This document shows positions 4,417-8,226 of a stretch of DNA of 8,226 nt, in pieces. Source of the stretch: JACDDK01 sp041747155 (lineage in GTDB: Bacteria > Actinomycetota > Rubrobacteria > Rubrobacterales > Rubrobacteraceae); NCBI GenBank assembly GCA_041747155.1, contig JBGTFQ010000061.1, positions 1-8,226 of the forward strand, given 5' to 3'. The notes under the pieces were generated by a model. It saw only the letters and a program-made list of their open reading frames with translations, was not told the DNA's origin and ran no database searches. Position 1 is the stretch's first letter; every line of letters begins with the position of its first letter. The position numbers were made by a program, and so were the translations under genes.

Positions 4417-6312
4417 ATGTCCTATATTAATTGGTCACGGGTGGCCTACATTTTCTTTGTGTTGGCTGTATTGGCGGCCCTCCTAAAGCTGGGCTCCATG
4501 GGTCTCTCCGATTCGTCTCCACTTCGCCAGGCTGCAGCAAAAACCCCCGACGAGCAACGCACGGAGATCCAGAAGAATCAGAACACCGAAGCAGAGAAGT
4601 CGGTTGCGCCAAGTGCCGACGATGGTTCTTCGACTTCCGTAGACACCATAGAGGTACGCAACGGAGGCTCGTCCGCCACGCCTCAGAGGACGGACGATGG
4701 CACCACGATCTTCTACCGTCCCGTAGAGAAGCAAGAGGCAAAGCGGGATAAGGCATCGCGCAAGAAGTCGTCTGGGGACAAATCTCGCAGAGGCAAATCT
4801 TCCCAAGAAGGATTATCCGGGCTCGACTCTCCTCAAGGGAGCTCCGGTCGGAGCGGCGCATCCTCTACATTTCAGAGTGGAAATAGTGGGCCCGTCTGCG
4901 GAAACCTCCGTAATGTCTCCAAAGACAGCACGGTGGTTTTCCCGCTCTCGGATCAATTTTTCAACTCTTACGACGACACGTGGGGCGCGGCCCGACCCCA
5001 GGGCGGCCACGAAGGTACGGACCTGATGACTCCAATGAACACGCCCGAGTACGCTATCACCGACGCAACAGTCGTTCCGGTCTCTGGGGCCAACGGCAAT
5101 GGATGGAACACACTCGGCGGCTACACGCTAATGCTGCGGGCCGACTACTCGATAGGTCCAATTCAAGAAGGCGATCTCTTCTACTACGCGCACATGGATC
5201 GCGAGGCGTCGCTCAAGATCGGTAGCCGCGTCGAGGCGGGGCAGTTGATCGGCTACGCCGGAGACACGGGACAGGGATCTGAGATCACCCGCGGACTCTT
5301 CCCACCTCATTTGCACCTCGGTTGGTACGACACGAGCGGCTCCCGCGCCAGCGCAGAGTCTGGCGCGATGAACCCGTTCCCGCTGCTCGAATGGATAAAG
5401 ACCAACGGCGGCGCGGTCTCCGGCGGCTCGGATGCGAAGTACTGCACCGCCCCCCAAACCGGACCCCCGATCCCCTCGAACGGCGAACAGAGCTGGCCGA
5501 CACCGGATAATCCGACCGACCGGCCGGACATTGATACCGGCGGCACCGACGCGGCACCGAGCCCCATCGTAAAACCCGCCACGGATGAGCCAAATAGAGC
5601 TCCACGTCCCAACAAACCCTCCAAGAACGAGAACATACGCTCCGAAAAACAAGACGTAACGCTACCGAAGCCCAAAGACAAAGCTGGCGTAGGTCGACAG
5701 AGCGAACCACCCCGGCTACAAATGCCGAAGGCCAGAGAGATCGTGAATAAGGTTCGGGACATGATCGACAACGCCTTCAAAAACGATAAGCGCGATAAGC
5801 CGGACAGAAACGACGTCAAAAAAGCCGAAAAGGACAACGACCGACCAAAGAAATCCCCATCAAACCTTAAGGACAAGCCAGCTAAAAACGAGACAAACTG
5901 CGAAATCTCAGACAGGCCGACCGGTACCAAGAAACGTGCGAAGGCCGACAAGACGATAGATAAATGCGCTGACTCGCCAGAGAAGCAAAAGAACAGCGAT
6001 TCAAGCAAACCGGCCAACAACGGGGCCAAAGACAACACCGACGAGAAGCTGATCGTTGAAAAAGAGAAGCCCGGTGACACCCCGGACGAGCAGAACACCG
6101 ACGGAGAAGATACCAACGCCAAACCACCAAGAGACGAAGAGGCAGTTACGGAAGACGAGCCTCCCGAAAACGTAGGCTCACCGCCTGCCGAGCCTGCTGC
6201 GGAGGACGAAACCACCGCAGAAGAGAGACCGGTTGTGGAAGAGACAGCGCCCGTTGAGGAAGAGCCTGTCGTGGAAGAGGAAGCCCCCGCTGTGGAGCCA
6301 ACGCAAGAGTAG
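4417..6312 (+). CDS. Membrane-anchored M23 (LytM-type) peptidase with long charged C-terminal tail
   Basis: The 631-residue product has an N-terminal signal anchor (about 10-29), a Ser/Lys-rich disordered linker (31-160), an M23 metallopeptidase domain (about 165-330) and a low-complexity tail (about 350-631). The zinc and catalytic set of lysostaphin/LytM enzymes is complete: HEGTD (His198, Asp202), YYAHMD (His259) and PHLHLGWYD (His298, His300). VEAGQLIGYAGDTGQ (272-286) is the usual strand-turn region. Such enzymes cut peptide cross-links of peptidoglycan outside the membrane. The tail changes from Pro-rich (350-400), to Lys/Asp-rich (400-545), to strongly acidic (546-631, 31 Asp/Glu against 5 Lys/Arg), ending in repeats like PVVEE. 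The four cysteines form two possible pairs: 161/343 flank the peptidase and 495/517 lie in the tail. GGGGGGAAG (4405-4413) precedes the ATG. The natural substrate bond is unknown. Confidence 0.9.
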   Translation: MSYINWSRVAYIFFVLAVLAALLKLGSMGLSDSSPLRQAAAKTPDEQRTEIQKNQNTEAEKSVAPSADDGSSTSVDTIEVRNGGSSATPQRTDDGTTIFYRPVEKQEAKRDKASRKKSSGDKSRRGKSSQEGLSGLDSPQGSSGRSGASSTFQSGNSGPVCGNLRNVSKDSTVVFPLSDQFFNSYDDTWGAARPQGGHEGTDLMTPMNTPEYAITDATVVPVSGANGNGWNTLGGYTLMLRADYSIGPIQEGDLFYYAHMDREASLKIGSRVEAGQLIGYAGDTGQGSEITRGLFPPHLHLGWYDTSGSRASAESGAMNPFPLLEWIKTNGGAVSGGSDAKYCTAPQTGPPIPSNGEQSWPTPDNPTDRPDIDTGGTDAAPSPIVKPATDEPNRAPRPNKPSKNENIRSEKQDVTLPKPKDKAGVGRQSEPPRLQMPKAREIVNKVRDMIDNAFKNDKRDKPDRNDVKKAEKDNDRPKKSPSNLKDKPAKNETNCEISDRPTGTKKRAKADKTIDKCADSPEKQKNSDSSKPANNGAKDNTDEKLIVEKEKPGDTPDEQNTDGEDTNAKPPRDEEAVTEDEPPENVGSPPAEPAAEDETTAEERPVVEETAPVEEEPVVEEEAPAVEPTQE

Positions 6313-6331
6313 CGGAGGCAAGCCTCGCTAC
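6309..6331. terminator. Hairpin holding both convergent stop codons
   Basis: GTAGCGGAGG (6309-6318) pairs with CCTCGCTAC (6323-6331) with one bulged G and a CAAG loop: nine base pairs, mostly G/C. The peptidase TAG (6310-6312) lies in the left arm and the zinc-ribbon TAG (minus strand, 6330-6328) in the right arm. It works on both strands by symmetry. No U-tract follows on either side, so classical intrinsic termination is uncertain; it may instead protect 3' ends or pause converging polymerases. Confidence 0.5.
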
Positions 6332-6588
6332 TTCAAGGAGTCGAGTACCCGCTCGCGTTCTTTGCCTTTTAGCACTGTGCTGCGGGCGCATTCGAGGCAC
6401 GTCGCTTGCAGATTTTCGTCGTGCTTGCGCACGTAGTAGACCAGAGCGACCTTTTTGGGAACTTCGTACAGGATGTGTGTCCTGTTCTCACCACAGCGTT
6501 TACAGTGCCGGTCTTCGCGGCTCAATTCCTTTGGCATATTGTCTGTACCGGGCAAGCGGGGACGGAATACGCTATTGGCTTGTCTCAT
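6328..6588 (-). CDS. Small zinc-ribbon protein, function unknown
   Basis: The 86-residue product has two cysteine knuckles, CKRC (29-32) and CLEC (64-67), separated by a beta-type stretch (HILYEVPKKVALVYYVRKHD). That arrangement is a zinc ribbon, resembling short bacterial zinc-ribbon proteins in which the middle strands include an H-x-L-Y segment. No catalytic domain is present; nucleic-acid or protein binding is possible but not shown. The C-terminus is basic and helical. The start is between ATG 6588 and ATG 6537 (Met18). Neither has a Shine-Dalgarno, but a good promoter ends seven bases before ATG 6588, which fits a leaderless mRNA and favours the longer form. The gene converges on the M23 peptidase gene and diverges from groEL beside its CIRCE operator, so it may respond to heat or folding stress. 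Confidence 0.75.
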   Translation of the reverse strand: MRQANSVFRPRLPGTDNMPKELSREDRHCKRCGENRTHILYEVPKKVALVYYVRKHDENLQATCLECARSTVLKGKERERVLDSLK

Positions 6589-6591
6589 GGC

Positions 6592-6620
6592 TTGAATTGT
6601 AACGCTTTCGGAAATATACT
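6592..6620 (+). promoter_or_regulatory. Sigma-A-type promoter of groEL
   Basis: TTGAAT (6592-6597) and TATACT (6615-6620) are separated by exactly 17 bases. They match four and five of six consensus bases respectively. The predicted transcription start is about 6627, at the left edge of CIRCE, the usual placement for HrcA-repressed chaperone genes. Most of this DNA is shared with the opposite promoter of the zinc-ribbon gene. Confidence 0.7.
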
Positions 6621-6625
6621 CGCAA
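6596..6625 (-). promoter_or_regulatory. Opposing promoter of the zinc-ribbon gene
   Basis: On the minus strand, TTGCGA (6625-6620) and TACAAT (6601-6596) are 18 bases apart, matching four and five of six consensus bases. The -10 ends seven bases before ATG 6588, so transcription would begin at or next to the start codon. Its -35 overlaps the groEL -10 and its -10 overlaps the groEL -35, so both promoters could hardly be occupied at once. Confidence 0.55.
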
Positions 6626-6627
6626 CA

Positions 6628-6654
6628 TTGGCACTCTCCAGGTGAGAGTGCCGA
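6628..6654. promoter_or_regulatory. CIRCE operator (HrcA binding site)
   Basis: TTGGCACTC (6628-6636), nine bases, then GAGTGCCGA (6646-6654) match the CIRCE consensus TTAGCACTC-N9-GAGTGCTAA. The arms are complementary at eight of nine positions. CIRCE binds the repressor HrcA, which loses activity when GroE is occupied by misfolded protein, giving heat-shock induction. It lies just after the predicted groEL transcription start and three bases from the -35 of the opposing zinc-ribbon promoter. Confidence 0.93.
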
Positions 6655-6680
6655 AAAGTGTAAGTGACGTGTAGTCTAAC

Positions 6681-6688
6681 AGAGGAGG
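6681..6688 (+). promoter_or_regulatory. Shine-Dalgarno fixing the groEL GTG start
   Basis: AGAGGAGG at 6681-6688 is a near-perfect ribosome site six bases before GTG 6695. It confirms the GTG start, whose following residues (AHKELKFDTDAR) are the usual GroEL N-terminus. Confidence 0.85.
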
Positions 6689-6694
6689 CAAACG

Positions 6695-8226
<1,532 letters not shown>

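Noticed and set aside
5307..6215. Long open frame on the minus strand (302 codons) across the M23 tail
   Set aside because: It is antisense to the Lys/Asp/Glu/Pro-rich tail; the biased codons on the plus strand create an open, Ser/Leu/Phe/Gly-rich frame with no domain pattern and no ribosome site.
6309..6331. CRISPR or mobile-element repeat
   Set aside because: The inverted repeat occurs once, between converging stops, with no flanking direct repeats or transposase; a transcript-end structure explains it.

Overview
The window looks like a chromosomal housekeeping segment from a moderately GC-rich actinobacterium. The HIT and TsaD proteins, a CIRCE-controlled groEL without groES, frequent TTG/GTG starts and two apparently leaderless genes would fit a deep-branching lineage such as Rubrobacter. 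That placement is an impression from protein style, not a search result. No rRNA, tRNA, CRISPR array, insertion sequence or phage gene was seen. No stretch over 300 bases lacks a gene.

Left part (1-3006, all +): the last 26 codons of an unrecognised gene end at 82. An 87-base leader with a palindromic -10 region and a 7-bp hairpin precedes a small PspC-domain membrane protein. A tightly packed set follows: a divergent family 4-type uracil-DNA glycosylase homologue, tsaE, tsaB, a RimI-type acetyltransferase and a HIT protein. TsaE and TsaB, with TsaD encoded further right, are subunits for making the t6A base next to the anticodon of ANN-decoding tRNAs. The carbamoyl-AMP synthase TsaC is not in this window. 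Genes here overlap or nearly abut, so translational coupling is likely.

Middle part (3003-4416): a small two-helix membrane protein lies on the minus strand. Its stop codon shares a CTAG with the HIT stop codon. It diverges from tsaD across a 72-base region with back-to-back -10-like boxes, so tsaD probably has its own promoter here instead of directly following rimI.

Right part (4417-8226): a membrane-anchored M23 (LytM-type) peptidase with an intact zinc site carries a roughly 280-residue charged, low-complexity C-terminal tail. It converges on a small zinc-ribbon protein gene, and the two stop codons sit in opposite arms of one hairpin. The zinc-ribbon gene diverges from groEL. In about 110 bases lie a near-consensus groEL promoter, a CIRCE operator and an opposing promoter that uses almost the same DNA. 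groEL runs off the end of the window after 510 codons.

The most interesting points are: the uracil-DNA glycosylase homologue keeps its iron-sulphur cysteines but lacks the family's HP motif; the tsaE start appears one base away from a classical GTGA overlap; the zinc-ribbon and groEL promoters interlock beside CIRCE; and the M23 enzyme has a long charged tail. I did not find an obviously new multi-gene system.
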